A DNA stretch of 64,000 nucleotides from Aliterella atlantica CENA595 (lineage in GTDB: Bacteria > Cyanobacteriota > Cyanobacteriia > Cyanobacteriales > Chroococcidiopsidaceae). Location: assembly GCF_000952155.1 (NCBI RefSeq), contig NZ_JYON01000018.1:1-64000 (forward strand). Reading direction: 5' to 3'. Positions 1 through 8,696 of the stretch are shown here, one piece after another; position 1 is the first letter of the stretch; each line of letters begins with the position of its first letter. Both the position numbers and the translations under genes were made by a program. A model generated the notes under the pieces. It ran no database searches and had not been told where the DNA came from. It saw only the letters and a program-made list of their open reading frames with translations.

Positions 1-120
1 TCCGCAAAGCTTTCGCGGTTTGTCCTGAACAATTGGATGCGGCAGCGATGGGATGAATTTGATAACTTTCGTGATTGTGTTGATGCCGCCTTCAAAGACT
101 GTCCTAATGTTCTTGCGTAG
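1..120 (+). CDS. C-terminal fragment of an unidentified protein, possibly a transposase tail
   Basis: A reading frame is open from the window edge to a TAG at 118-120 and encodes 39 residues rich in aromatic and charged amino acids (for example NNWMRQRWDEFDNF). I cannot assign a family. It lies head-on against a nuclease gene on the other strand whose homology stops abruptly a few bases beyond this stop codon. That arrangement would fit the end of an insertion sequence carrying its transposase C-terminus. This is inference only: no terminal inverted repeat or target duplication can be seen because the other end lies outside the window. Confidence 0.3.
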   Translation, partial: SAKLSRFVLNNWMRQRWDEFDNFRDCVDAAFKDCPNVLA

Positions 121-129
121 AGCTATACC

Positions 130-915
130 AGAAAACTCTGGCTGGAAATTAGACATTTTCAAGTCAACGACCACATAGCATCTCAATCGTAGATGATAGA
201 ACAATAAATCGATGTAAAAGTCTTGTCCTCCTACCTCAAGATGGTACTGGCTACCTACAAAAGCAAAGCCTACTCCTAGTTCCAACAAGAAATCGCGGAT
301 GTGGTCTATCAAAGCTCGTTCTAAGTCGCGCTCTCGTGCATCTTTTCCCAAACTCAAAAAGTCAAAATTATAGGGATCTTTCAATAACTGCTGTGCAAGT
401 TCTGATTGAGGTTGAGGGAGAGTGCGATCGAAGTTATTAGTTGCTTTTCCCTGGCGGCGATACAGTCCGCTTTCAATCTGATGAACTAGAACGTTGCGAC
501 TCCAACCGCACTCAATTGTTTGCTGGATATACCACAGCCGTTCGCTAGGGTCTTTTACCTTATCTAAAATAGTACAGTTATGAAACCAAGGTATTTGTCC
601 AGCAAGCTGCTGGACAATTTGCTCGTCCGAGTAAGCTTCAGCAAATGCTCTCATGTAAAGCAAATTTGTCCTAGAAAAGCCTTTCATTTCTGGAAACGAG
701 GTTCGCAAATCAGCAGATAAGCGCTCAATTACCTTTGCTCCCTAGCCTTGCTGTTGTTGTCTACTCAGGATATCTCGCCCAATCTGCCAGTACAGTAATA
801 CTAATTCGCGGTTGACAGCTAGTACCGCCCGCACTTGGGCGCTGCGGATGCGTTCTTTCAAATCTCGGAGGAAGTCATCGTAACCTTTAGCTATTGAAGA
901 GCGATCTTTTGCCAT
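130..915 (-). pseudogene. Broken YhcG-like PDDEXK nuclease (DUF1016)
   Basis: Reading from ATG at 915 gives a typical DUF1016/YhcG protein: an N-terminal part with VLLYWQIGRDIL, a middle part with SRTNLLYMRAFAEAY, and a C-terminal PDDEXK-type nuclease core with FYIDLLFYH and YVVVDLKM. Two lesions are visible. Codon 58 (742-744) is TAG where relatives usually have Trp in QGWGAKVI. The homology also ends at about position 130, after NFQPEFSG, so the last part of the fold is missing and replaced by unrelated sequence. The catalytic D and DxK residues themselves remain. Members of this family are often linked to restriction or mobile DNA and are probably DNA nucleases. This copy is almost certainly non-functional. 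Confidence 0.85.
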
Positions 916-942
916 ACTATTTCTAGTGTTTCAGCAGGTCTA

Positions 943-975
943 TTGTAAAGGCACAATGCGATCGCGCCTTTACAA
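943..975. terminator. Perfect 10-bp stem-loop between the DUF3131 gene and the broken nuclease
   Basis: TTGTAAAGGC at 943-952 pairs perfectly with GCCTTTACAA at 966-975, and the 13-base loop contains a HIP1 octamer. It sits just past the stop codon of the minus-strand DUF3131 gene (989) and before the nuclease start (915). No strong T run follows on either side, so it may be a factor-assisted terminator or a dispersed stem-loop rather than a classic intrinsic terminator. Confidence 0.5.
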
Positions 976-988
976 CATCATTTATGTT

Positions 989-3775
989 TTAACGATCGCT
1001 TGTTACCCAATATTTGCCTGCATTATCAGACATCATTTGCGCTTGGGGTTTAGCAATTGTTGGTAAACCACGACCAGAATTTCCCGATGCGATCGCTCGC
1101 CACCAAGGAGATTTGGCGTTACGATTCGGTTGAATAAAAGGCTGCTGCGTTGCTGAGTACAACAATGATTGCAAAATTGTACTGTTGGTACTGCTAGTAA
1201 AACCGATCGCAGTTTTCCCAGTTTTTTCATAGAAGCCCTCATAGAATCCTAGCAATGGGTTATATAAGTCAGTCGTTGCTGCTGCTAACTCTTGAGTATA
1301 TTCATTGTCTGGAACCAAGGCTTGAAAAGCGAATGCAACTGCTGTACTCACCAATCGCTCATCTGGTGCGGGTTCGCCATCATCTCCTACAGCTACCCAA
1401 GGCTTACCTTCAGCGATAATTGTGCTGTGAATAGTGTAAGGTTTGCGGTCAATTAAGGTAGTTGCTGAGGCTGTAAGGGTTTTGGTTTGACGGTAACGTT
1501 CGGCTTGCGCCATTAATATTGGCTCAAAAAGCGATCGCATTTTCGGATCTAAGCCAAATTCCAACCCGTACAACAAGAAAGGATCGCTAACTGTATATTG
1601 GTTTTTAGTATTAGTATCGTTGCGGCGGCGTTGGATTGGAACTTTCATTCCTTCAACTTCAGCCGTTTGATATTCACCGCCCACAGCAGATTTATTTACA
1701 TCAAAACCCCACAATTGAAAAGCCCGCGCGGCGTATTCTTCATAACCCAAGCGAGTTTCAGGGTTGACACGGGTAAAGAATCGCCCGTCAGCATCTTTAG
1801 TCACGTTAGCGCTAGATAAAATACCATCGCGCACTACTCGCAAATACGACCAATCGAGGACAATTTTATCGACAGCAGTTGTATATTCGGGGTGAAAAGT
1901 CTTTAAGTTGTAGAGCGCTGCTAGCATTCTACCTACATCCAAAGCCGACCAGCCAGTACCTTCAGGAACTACATTGCCACCATAGTCTACAGGTTTTAGC
2001 GACCGAGTATCGTAGCCGCGATTGGGCAGTTCTCCAGCAAATAGCGGCAATTTACCCACAGCAGCTAATAAATGGCGTACTCGATAGTCGAATTTCTGTG
2101 CAGAGATTATATCAAGCGATCGCGCGGCGTGGAGTGCTGCTAAATAATCGCCTAATCCCCACAAAGTTGCACCTTTAAAGTCACTGCGATCGTCTATCAG
2201 CCCGTTTTTATCATGATAGTTGGTATCAAAATACTGCCAAGCTGCCGTTGCATAACGTTTTTCTACAGCACTTAGGGGTTTAGCTAATTTGATAGATGCA
2301 GATTTAGGCTTACCAACTGCGGCTATTGGTTCAACAGCAACTTCCAATAACTTAGGTTTAGTAGGAGCAGGATTAGCCGGAGTTGAAATAGTAACTTGGG
2401 CATTAGGACTAGGTGTTTCTGCTGGTGGGGGAGTATTTTCCCCAGGCGTACCCGTAGAAACGCTCACACCACTAGAAGCAATTAAAGGACGATTTCCCCT
2501 AGCTTTATAGTACAAAATTTCCAAAATCAGCCCGTTTGTATTACCAGTTAGAGCTTTATTTGGTTGTTTTGTCTCTTCATAAATTCCAGCATAATAGCCG
2601 CTATCTTCAGGGCTACGGAGGTCTTTGACTGCATCAAAAAGCTTTTGAGCATAAGCATTATCTGGATAAAGATAGCGCCAGCCAAAAGCAGCTTTGGTAC
2701 TGATACTACGCAGTTGAGGATAAGGCTGGTTAGTATCGGTAATTGTTGCCCAAGTCTTACCGTTAGCATAAACAGTGTTATAGAGAAAGTAAGGAGCTTG
2801 GTCAATATTGTCTTCTGTGACCGCTGTTAGCTGTCCTGTCTCTTCGTAGCGACGTTTTTGCACTTCCAAGACTCTAGCCGCATAGTCGGCTAAATCGCCT
2901 TGCAGACCAAATTCAATCGCATCTAGGATGTAGGACTCGCTGACGACATAGTTATTAGCGTTTGTAGTTTGAAAATCGCGCGTATCAACTGGGATTTTTA
3001 CACCATTGATTTCAACTAAAGTAAATGGTTCAAATGCGATCGCTTTATCAGCCTTAAAACCCCAGCGTTCGTAACCTCTAGCGGCATATTCTTCATAACC
3101 CAAACGACCTTCTTGGACTAAAAGCGTACTTTTATCAGCCTGAATCGTTGCTCCTTGCAATTGTCCCTTAGCAAGCGATCGCCCTATTTGCCATTTGGTA
3201 ACAATACTTGTGAGCCAATCATTATATTGAGGATGACAAGAGCGCACAACATCAAATGCTGCTAGCAACCGCCCAATATCTAACGCCGACCACCCAATTC
3301 CGCGTTCTACTGGATTATTGCCATAATCGCTCATCTGAGCGTTAGTTGTGTTGTAGGCTTTGTTGGGTAAAGTATCTTCAAATAATCTCAGTCCGCTAAG
3401 AGTAGTCAAAAATTTATTCAAACGCGCGTCAAAGTCTGCTTGGTCGATCAAATTCAACCACCGCGCAGAATTGAGCGCCATTACATAGTTACCCACATCC
3501 CAAAGCGTAGTTGAGGGATAACCACCTGTAGCATTAGTAAGTCCGGTTGCAGGTTGATAGTTTTTGACAAAATATTGCCAAGACGCACGAGCATAAGTTA
3601 GTTCGTCAGGAGTAAGAGGAACGGTAATATTACTACAGCTATTTGGGGTAGAGGTAGGACTAGCATTCTGCGCTAATGATTGGGTAGGAACGTATAACAA
3701 AAATGAAGTCAGCGTCCCAATCAAAAACAAAGCAATCCATCTCACCCGCTTTGATCGGCGGTGTGTTTGCATCAT
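989..3775 (-). CDS. Secreted or periplasmic protein with two DUF3131 domains
   Basis: The protein has 928 residues. A basic N-terminus followed by a hydrophobic stretch (about residues 12-35, ending near LAQNAS) looks like a signal peptide, so it is probably exported. Two copies of the same roughly 400-residue DUF3131 module follow, separated by a Pro/Thr-rich linker at about 440-480. Both carry matching motifs: SWQYF then TTLWDVGNY in the first, AAWQYF then ATLWGLGDY in the second. RLGYEEYAARG and RLGYEEYAARAF also match, and both contain GWSALDIGR-type segments. DUF3131 resembles alpha-toroid glycan-active folds and often occurs near polysaccharide genes, but its biochemical role is not established. 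The gene follows another DUF3131 gene on the same strand (gap about 90 bp), so the two are probably co-transcribed and arose by duplication. Confidence 0.85.
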   Translation of the reverse strand: MMQTHRRSKRVRWIALFLIGTLTSFLLYVPTQSLAQNASPTSTPNSCSNITVPLTPDELTYARASWQYFVKNYQPATGLTNATGGYPSTTLWDVGNYVMALNSARWLNLIDQADFDARLNKFLTTLSGLRLFEDTLPNKAYNTTNAQMSDYGNNPVERGIGWSALDIGRLLAAFDVVRSCHPQYNDWLTSIVTKWQIGRSLAKGQLQGATIQADKSTLLVQEGRLGYEEYAARGYERWGFKADKAIAFEPFTLVEINGVKIPVDTRDFQTTNANNYVVSESYILDAIEFGLQGDLADYAARVLEVQKRRYEETGQLTAVTEDNIDQAPYFLYNTVYANGKTWATITDTNQPYPQLRSISTKAAFGWRYLYPDNAYAQKLFDAVKDLRSPEDSGYYAGIYEETKQPNKALTGNTNGLILEILYYKARGNRPLIASSGVSVSTGTPGENTPPPAETPSPNAQVTISTPANPAPTKPKLLEVAVEPIAAVGKPKSASIKLAKPLSAVEKRYATAAWQYFDTNYHDKNGLIDDRSDFKGATLWGLGDYLAALHAARSLDIISAQKFDYRVRHLLAAVGKLPLFAGELPNRGYDTRSLKPVDYGGNVVPEGTGWSALDVGRMLAALYNLKTFHPEYTTAVDKIVLDWSYLRVVRDGILSSANVTKDADGRFFTRVNPETRLGYEEYAARAFQLWGFDVNKSAVGGEYQTAEVEGMKVPIQRRRNDTNTKNQYTVSDPFLLYGLEFGLDPKMRSLFEPILMAQAERYRQTKTLTASATTLIDRKPYTIHSTIIAEGKPWVAVGDDGEPAPDERLVSTAVAFAFQALVPDNEYTQELAAATTDLYNPLLGFYEGFYEKTGKTAIGFTSSTNSTILQSLLYSATQQPFIQPNRNAKSPWWRAIASGNSGRGLPTIAKPQAQMMSDNAGKYWVTSDR

Positions 3776-3835
3776 AGTTAAGTAAATTGTTGGTAAATTT
3801 CAATTAATAATGCGGGAACGGCATTTTTGGTCCGT

Positions 3836-3868
3836 AATTACGAATTACGAATTACGAATTACGAATTA
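3836..3868. repeat. Heptanucleotide tandem repeat (AATTACG)n
   Basis: Four and a half copies of the seven-base unit AATTACG lie between the two DUF3131 genes. The last copy overlaps the stop codon of the upstream gene at 3866-3868. Short heptamer tandem repeats of this kind are a known feature of cyanobacterial intergenic DNA and can change length by slippage. Confidence 0.9.
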
Positions 3869-5377
3869 TTCACTAACTCCAGCCCAAACAATCAGAGGTT
3901 TGCCTACTTGTTTGTAGAGCAAGCTTTCTAAAATTACGCCGTTATTATTAGCAGTCAAAGAGCGATTTGGTTGCTTGAGCGTTTCATAATAGCCGTTATA
4001 CCAACCACTTTCTGATTTGAGGTTAGCTTGGACAAAATCAACTAAAGAGCGGGTGTAGTCAGTGTGATAAAGTACGTGCCAACCGATCGCAGCTTTGGCA
4101 CTCAAAAAGCGCAAATCGTTGTGTTTTGTGCGAGTATCTGAGATTGTTGCCCAAGGTTCGCCGTTGACAAACAAGCTGCTGTAGACAAAATAAGGCGCTC
4201 GATCTAAGTTATCTTCGGTAACGGCGGTTAATTGTTTGGTTGCTTGATAGCGAGCCTCTTGAGCGGCTAAAACTCTGTCCGCATAAGCTTTAGGTAAGGA
4301 CTGAAATCCTGTTTCAATCCCATCTAAGATATATGGTTCGCTCAGTACGTAGTTATTAGCGCCAGATGTTTTATAATCGCGGCGATCGTAGGGAACGCCT
4401 TGTCCGTAAAGATTGACAAAAGCAGTGTTAGAGCGATCGCCCAATGCTTTCCTCACATCCAATCCCCACAATTTCAAGCCATAAGCAGCATAATCTTCAT
4501 AACCTAAGCGCCCTTCTTGGTTGTACTGTTCTTTGCCATTAACTACAGCAGTACCATACATTTGCCCGCCAGAAGTCAGCCGTTTGACTTGCCAATGTTT
4601 CCAGACTGCGGCTGTTTGCCCTTGGAACTGGGGATACTTTGCTCCAACAATTTTGAGCCATATTGCCATTCTGCCTAAATCGATAGCCGACCACCCAATT
4701 TCCGCGCGTTTGTCTAATTGTCCGTAGTTGACAGGGACGAGAGTTTTGGCATTGTAGACTTTGTTTGGCAATTCTCCTTTATACAAAGGCATAGATGCTA
4801 GAGTTTTTAGCATCTTAGTCATTTTGCTTTCAAACTCAGCTTGGGAAACAAGGTTGAGTTCTTTGGCGCTAACTAAAGCTGCAATCCCCGCTGCTTGATC
4901 CCACATCGTTACCGAACTAAATTTGTCGGCAGAATTAACTAAGCCAGTTTCATCGTTCCAGTTACGCTCGAAATACGACCACGCAGAAGCCGCAAGTTCT
5001 TTTTCGGCTGAAGTTAAACTGCCAACGTTGGGCGCAACATAAGCAATTTTATTAGCTGTCAGTTCGTCAGGACTTATAGGTTGTCCAGGTAAAACTACTG
5101 ATGCCGCATCGAGACTAGCAATTGATTCAGCTTGGGGGACTGTTTTTGCAGATGTCGTTGCTAATTGTTGTTGGTTAGCCGATTTGGTAAGCTGCTGCGA
5201 CCAAAAATTTAAACCAGCGATCGCAATTACTGCTGTCACCACTCCACCTAGAGAAGCTAGCCAGGATAACTTTGTCGGTGGCGGTTCAAAATCAAAATTC
5301 ATCGGGAATGCAACCTCTTGGATAAATGTAAGTTTTTGTTGCTTCATTCCCTCTTCATACTTCCCAAGTTTTTGCAT
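3866..5377 (-). CDS. Membrane-anchored DUF3131 protein
   Basis: The protein has 503 residues with one DUF3131 module. It has a cytoplasmic N-terminal tail of about 40 residues, one hydrophobic helix at about residues 42-61 (no clear cleavage site), a linker, then the DUF3131 domain from about residue 120 to the end. Motifs shared with the neighbouring two-module protein include SAWSYFERNW, VTMWDQAAG, RLGYEDYAAYG, WSAIDLGR and RAPYFVYSS. The chosen ATG at 5377 is the first possible start; ATGs at codons 11 and 26 are alternatives, and I see no strong ribosome site to decide. It starts 19 bases after the end of the beta-barrel-like gene, which suggests one transcript for all three genes. Function is unknown; a cell-envelope polysaccharide role is a guess from family context. 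Confidence 0.83.
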   Translation of the reverse strand: MQKLGKYEEGMKQQKLTFIQEVAFPMNFDFEPPPTKLSWLASLGGVVTAVIAIAGLNFWSQQLTKSANQQQLATTSAKTVPQAESIASLDAASVVLPGQPISPDELTANKIAYVAPNVGSLTSAEKELAASAWSYFERNWNDETGLVNSADKFSSVTMWDQAAGIAALVSAKELNLVSQAEFESKMTKMLKTLASMPLYKGELPNKVYNAKTLVPVNYGQLDKRAEIGWSAIDLGRMAIWLKIVGAKYPQFQGQTAAVWKHWQVKRLTSGGQMYGTAVVNGKEQYNQEGRLGYEDYAAYGLKLWGLDVRKALGDRSNTAFVNLYGQGVPYDRRDYKTSGANNYVLSEPYILDGIETGFQSLPKAYADRVLAAQEARYQATKQLTAVTEDNLDRAPYFVYSSLFVNGEPWATISDTRTKHNDLRFLSAKAAIGWHVLYHTDYTRSLVDFVQANLKSESGWYNGYYETLKQPNRSLTANNNGVILESLLYKQVGKPLIVWAGVSE

Positions 5378-5396
5378 TAAGTAACATTAATTTCGA

Positions 5397-6620
5397 TCAA
5401 AATTTAAATCGCAGTTGACCTGTTAAAGTGCGACCGTTGTAGTTCTCAGCACCCGTATTATTTTTGACGTTAGAAAAAGCATAGCCAAGGTCTGCTTCTA
5501 CATTGGGTGAAATTTTCGCCGTACAACGAGCTTGGTAGTCATTAGCACGATCGATTTTTCCCTGCAACCTTTGTCGTCCTAAAGTTGCAGATAGCCGACA
5601 GCTTAAAAACTCAAAAACATCGCCTTCCCAAGCTAATTCAGCGTTGTAAACCAAGAAATCAGGTGGGGAAAAATAGCCGCTGGTAGATTCTAAATTGCGA
5701 TCGTAACTCCAGTTAAATAAGTTAGCAGCTACCGAAAATTGCCCTAATTTGCGCTCTAACCTGCTAAAAAGCTGCCGTTCGTCGTTGCGATCGTTGTATT
5801 TACCCAAGCGAAATGAAGCAAACAAGCTAGTATTAGAGTCAATTTGCCAATATAAGTCAGGACCAAATCGCCAAGCAGTAATTTGATTGTCTAAAGTTCT
5901 AGCATTGTGTTTGTATGGTCCTTGTTCTAAATTTGCCGATACCACCAAACCCGATCGCAATTTACCCGTAGGATCGACGTTTATACCAATAGGCGCTTCT
6001 ACCCTAGCATCAAGATTAATAGCTGTAGGCAATCTGTCAAATAAATCGACTCCTAATGCTGTTTGCACAGTCAGTTGGTTAATTTTTCCTTCCCAGCCAA
6101 CTTGAAAGGGAATATTGGTAATTGATTCTACTCCTGGTTGGTCAAAAGAGTTAAAACCTGTTTTAAAGATAATTTTGTTCCCATTTTGCAAGCGAAACTG
6201 CGCCGTTGGTTCGATAAATTGATTGCTTTGGTCAACATTATCTAAATTGTTGCGAAAATCTACTTGCAGGCTGTCCCATACGACAGTAGGTTTAGTGGTC
6301 TCTATCAGGGCTGGAGGCTTTGGTGCTTCTGGAGGTTTTGGTGGTGGTGGCGGCGCAATTTTTAAGCTGGGATTGAAGTTTTCTGGCGCAGCAATTAATA
6401 ACGGTTGACGGCGTAATAAGGTTGAGGAACTTGCTCTATTAGTAGTGTCCTTATTGATAAATTCTCGACTGAACCCAGTCTCAGGTAGTTGGGTAGCAGC
6501 TTGTAAGTCGGCGGTAAATAACAACCAAATGCAGAGATTTCCTATTCCCCATCCTAGAAGCTTTAAAGTAGATACATCATGCCCAAACAGAGAAAGATTA
6601 GCTAGAAAAATTTTTAGCAT
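5397..6620 (-). CDS. Putative outer-membrane beta-barrel protein
   Basis: The protein has 407 residues and resembles no named family that I can recall. The N-terminus has a hydrophobic segment (about residues 20-40) that could be a signal sequence. A Pro/Lys-rich linker with PPPPPKPPEAPKPP follows at about residue 90. From about residue 115 the sequence alternates polar and hydrophobic residues in short strands with many Gly, Asn and Asp turns, and it ends in FKF. A terminal phenylalanine after alternating residues is the classic signature of outer-membrane beta barrels recognised by BamA. Such a protein would act as a pore or export channel. It is the first gene of a minus-strand set followed by two DUF3131 proteins, so the three may serve one envelope or exopolysaccharide task. 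The family call rests on composition, not on homology. Confidence 0.65.
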   Translation of the reverse strand: MLKIFLANLSLFGHDVSTLKLLGWGIGNLCIWLLFTADLQAATQLPETGFSREFINKDTTNRASSSTLLRRQPLLIAAPENFNPSLKIAPPPPPKPPEAPKPPALIETTKPTVVWDSLQVDFRNNLDNVDQSNQFIEPTAQFRLQNGNKIIFKTGFNSFDQPGVESITNIPFQVGWEGKINQLTVQTALGVDLFDRLPTAINLDARVEAPIGINVDPTGKLRSGLVVSANLEQGPYKHNARTLDNQITAWRFGPDLYWQIDSNTSLFASFRLGKYNDRNDERQLFSRLERKLGQFSVAANLFNWSYDRNLESTSGYFSPPDFLVYNAELAWEGDVFEFLSCRLSATLGRQRLQGKIDRANDYQARCTAKISPNVEADLGYAFSNVKNNTGAENYNGRTLTGQLRFKF

Positions 6621-6876
6621 CTCAAAGTACGGTTTATGGGAAACAGCGCGATCGCATTAGCAGGTGTGAGAATACCTAGCTAAAGCGTTTGTCCAAGGAA
6701 AATTTCCTTTTCCCCTTCATAATTCCCAACCGATCGGTAAAAGTAACGTTGCCTAGAGATTTAATTTGCACGCGATCTAGGCATTTGTAGAAATAACAAT
6801 CTTTACATTAAATTTCTGGGGAGCCGCAATTTTCTACAATAAATGTAGAACCACAATCTCAACAAGCAGCTTATCA

Positions 6877-7341
6877 ATGCCTAAAACCGTTGCTGAAGCG
6901 ATGACACCTCAACCAGTCGTCGTTAAGCCCCAAACACCTCTTAATGAAGCGATCGCAATTCTGGCAGAACGCCGAGTTAGCGGGCTACCAGTTGTAGATG
7001 ATGACAATCGTTTAGTAGGAATTATTTCGGAAACAGACTTGATGTGGCAAGAAACTGGCGTAACTCCGCCTGCCTACATTATGTTTCTCGATAGCGTCAT
7101 TTTTCTCAAAAATCCTGCTACTTACGAGCGCGATTTACACAAAGCATTGGGGCAAACTGTTGGGGAAGTCATGAGCAAAGATCCTGTGACTATTGCACCT
7201 GACAAGCCTTTACGCGAAGCAGCGCAGATACTTCACGATCGCGACGTGCGCCGTTTACCTGTAGTAGATGGCGAAAGTCATGTTATCGGGATTCTTACTC
7301 GTGGCGATATTATCCGCGCGATGGCAGCAAGTCAAGATTAA
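6877..7341 (+). CDS. Protein with two CBS domains
   Basis: The protein has 154 residues and is made of a pair of CBS motifs: residues about 1-60 (AMTPQPVVVKPQTPLNEA, then GLPVVDDDNRLVGIISETDL) and about 90-150 (VMSKDPVTIAPDKPLREA, then RLPVVDGESHVIGILTRGDI). Paired CBS domains form a Bateman module that binds adenine nucleotides and tunes partner proteins. Here they stand alone, as in the small CBS proteins that regulate thioredoxins or transporters in phototrophs, but the partner is unknown. The stop codon lies 22 bases before the start of the NblB-like gene, so the two genes may share a transcript. Confidence 0.9.
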   Translation: MPKTVAEAMTPQPVVVKPQTPLNEAIAILAERRVSGLPVVDDDNRLVGIISETDLMWQETGVTPPAYIMFLDSVIFLKNPATYERDLHKALGQTVGEVMSKDPVTIAPDKPLREAAQILHDRDVRRLPVVDGESHVIGILTRGDIIRAMAASQD

Positions 7342-7363
7342 TCAATTTATCAAGTATAAAAAA

Positions 7364-8032
7364 ATGACTGTTACTCCTGAATCTGTTAAGCAAATGCTCA
7401 GTTCTGAGGATTTGGGCGATCGCTTGCGGGCGGTAAACCAAATCCGCGAATTGGAAGATACAAAAGTTGCTTTTGAACTTGTCCAAAGCGCCAGTCAAGA
7501 TCGCAACGCCCGCGTGCGCTATTCTGCTGTGAGTCAAATGGATACGCTAGGCGGACAAGATTTGGAACTATCTTTGCACTTATTGCGCGATCGCTTAATT
7601 AACGATCCAGAACCAGACGTACAAGCCGCTGCTGCTGACTGCTTGGGGGCTTTGAAACTTACTCAAGCTTATGAAGACTTGCAGCAACTTTATCACAATA
7701 CTCCTGAATGGTTAGTCAAGTTTAGTATTGTGGCGACGTTGGGGGAATTAGGAGATCCGCGATCTCTAGATTTGCTGACTGAAGCACTAAATTCAGAAAA
7801 TGACTTGGTACAAACTGCGGCGATTAGTTCTTTGGGCGATTTGGGAGACAAGCAAGCAGTTGAACTGTTAATTCCTTACGCTAGTAACGCAGATTGGCAA
7901 ATTCGCTATCGAGTAGTACAAGCTTTGCATAAGTTAGGCGGCGAACAAGCCCGTAATACTATAGAGACGTTGGCAAATGATGAAGTAGAAGCAGTAGCTA
8001 CCGAAGCTAAAAATTGCTTGCAGTCTGCATAA
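7364..8032 (+). CDS. nblB: HEAT-repeat protein, NblB-like (phycobilisome-related)
   Basis: The protein has 222 residues from ATG at 7364. The frame is open further upstream, but that extension would overlap the CBS gene and match nothing. It starts MTVTPESVKQMLSSEDLGDR and is built of HEAT/PBS-lyase-type repeats with DPEPDVQAAAADCLGAL, WLVKFSIVATLGELGDPRS, LVQTAAISSLGDLGD and WQIRYRVVQALHKLGGEQA. This layout and length fit NblB-like proteins of cyanobacteria. NblB is related to phycobilin lyases and is needed for phycobilisome breakdown under nutrient stress in some species. HEAT proteins are hard to tell apart by eye, so a general phycobilisome-associated HEAT protein is the safe reading, and the symbol is my best match rather than a certainty. 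Confidence 0.75.
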   Translation: MTVTPESVKQMLSSEDLGDRLRAVNQIRELEDTKVAFELVQSASQDRNARVRYSAVSQMDTLGGQDLELSLHLLRDRLINDPEPDVQAAAADCLGALKLTQAYEDLQQLYHNTPEWLVKFSIVATLGELGDPRSLDLLTEALNSENDLVQTAAISSLGDLGDKQAVELLIPYASNADWQIRYRVVQALHKLGGEQARNTIETLANDEVEAVATEAKNCLQSA

Positions 8033-8043
8033 TTGGAGGAGTG

Positions 8044-8079
8044 GCGATCGCATTTGGAACCAGATTGTGGTGCGATCGC
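8044..8079. repeat. 36-bp cassette bounded by two HIP1 octamers
   Basis: GCGATCGC occurs at 8044-8051 and again at 8072-8079 with exactly 20 bases between. A second cassette of the same length at 9485-9520 matches 13 of the 20 internal bases. Both are intergenic. Confidence 0.6.
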
Positions 8080-8120
8080 TAGCAGCAATGTAATGAAGAT
8101 GTCAAAAGAGGAGACAAGCT

Positions 8121-8291
8121 ATTCCTACAACAGCACAAATAATGCGATGTTATATTCTAAGTTGCTGGGCAACGAGAATGTATTTACCCATTAATTTCGT
8201 CCGCTTTGACGATCGGACTAACAATATGTTTATGTTAATTGGGGAAGAGGTTGAGATTGAAATAGACCCACTTGGTGAATGGATAGAGTAA
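8121..8291 (+). CDS. DUF6888-family small protein with an ATT start codon
   Basis: A 56-residue protein begins PTTAQIMRCYILSCWAT after the start and continues MYLPINFVRFDDRTNNMF, then GEEVEIEIDPLGEWIE. This matches the small cyanobacterial DUF6888 family, which usually begins MPT or similar. Here the expected first codon is ATT (8121-8123). A clear AGGAG ribosome site lies at 8109-8113, seven bases upstream of it. The first in-frame ATG (8142) would remove the conserved N-terminus and has no such site. ATT is a rare but real bacterial start codon (infC is the best known case). It could instead be a mutated ATG with reduced output. The gene ends two bases before the DUF6887 gene, its usual partner. 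Confidence 0.7.
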   Translation: MPTTAQIMRCYILSCWATRMYLPINFVRFDDRTNNMFMLIGEEVEIEIDPLGEWIE

Positions 8292-8293
8292 TT

Positions 8294-8506
8294 ATGAAAC
8301 CAAATTTTCAGACAATGAGTAAGGAAGAGTTACGAACTTACGTCTTAAATCATCGCGATGATGAAGCAGCATTTCAGGCTTATATGGATAAGTTGCACGC
8401 GCAGGAAAATAGAATTAAACACCCAGCTACGAATTCTTTTGACGAACTAGAAAATTATCCTGAATTTGCTCGTAGATTGCAAAAAGAGGCTAGCAGACAA
8501 AAATAG
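8294..8506 (+). CDS. DUF6887-family small protein
   Basis: The protein has 70 residues from ATG at 8294, with MKPNFQTMSKEELRTYVLNH, then DDEAAFQAYMDKL and a basic C-terminus. This is the usual pattern of DUF6887, a short cyanobacterial protein commonly encoded beside DUF6888. The ATG at 8294 is favoured over the upstream GTG/ATG options because it gives the family N-terminus and sits two bases after the DUF6888 stop. The pair has the size and arrangement of a toxin-antitoxin or small regulatory couple, but no function is known to me. Confidence 0.8.
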   Translation: MKPNFQTMSKEELRTYVLNHRDDEAAFQAYMDKLHAQENRIKHPATNSFDELENYPEFARRLQKEASRQK

Positions 8507-8540
8507 AACTTTGCATTCAAATTACATAGTTACATTGTGT

Positions 8541-8571
8541 TAGTAAAGCTGAATAACGGTAGCTTTTACTA
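8541..8571 (+). terminator. Stem-loop after the DUF6888/DUF6887 pair
   Basis: TAGTAAAGCT at 8541-8550 pairs with AGCTTTTACTA at 8561-8571 around a 10-base loop with one bulged T. It lies 35 bases past the DUF6887 stop. No long T run follows, so intrinsic termination is only possible. Confidence 0.45.
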
Positions 8572-8696
8572 TTAGCTGGGAAATTGTCAAATTCAGTATT
8601 AAAGTACCTTTCTAGTCTCGTATTATTATGCTTGTGTAGGCGCGATCGTCAATTATCTACTTAAGTAGTCCTTAGTGGAAAACTAAACTATAACAG

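Noticed and set aside
7268..7363. Upstream extension of the NblB-like protein
   Set aside because: It overlaps the CBS gene in another frame and the ATG at 7364 gives the family N-terminus.
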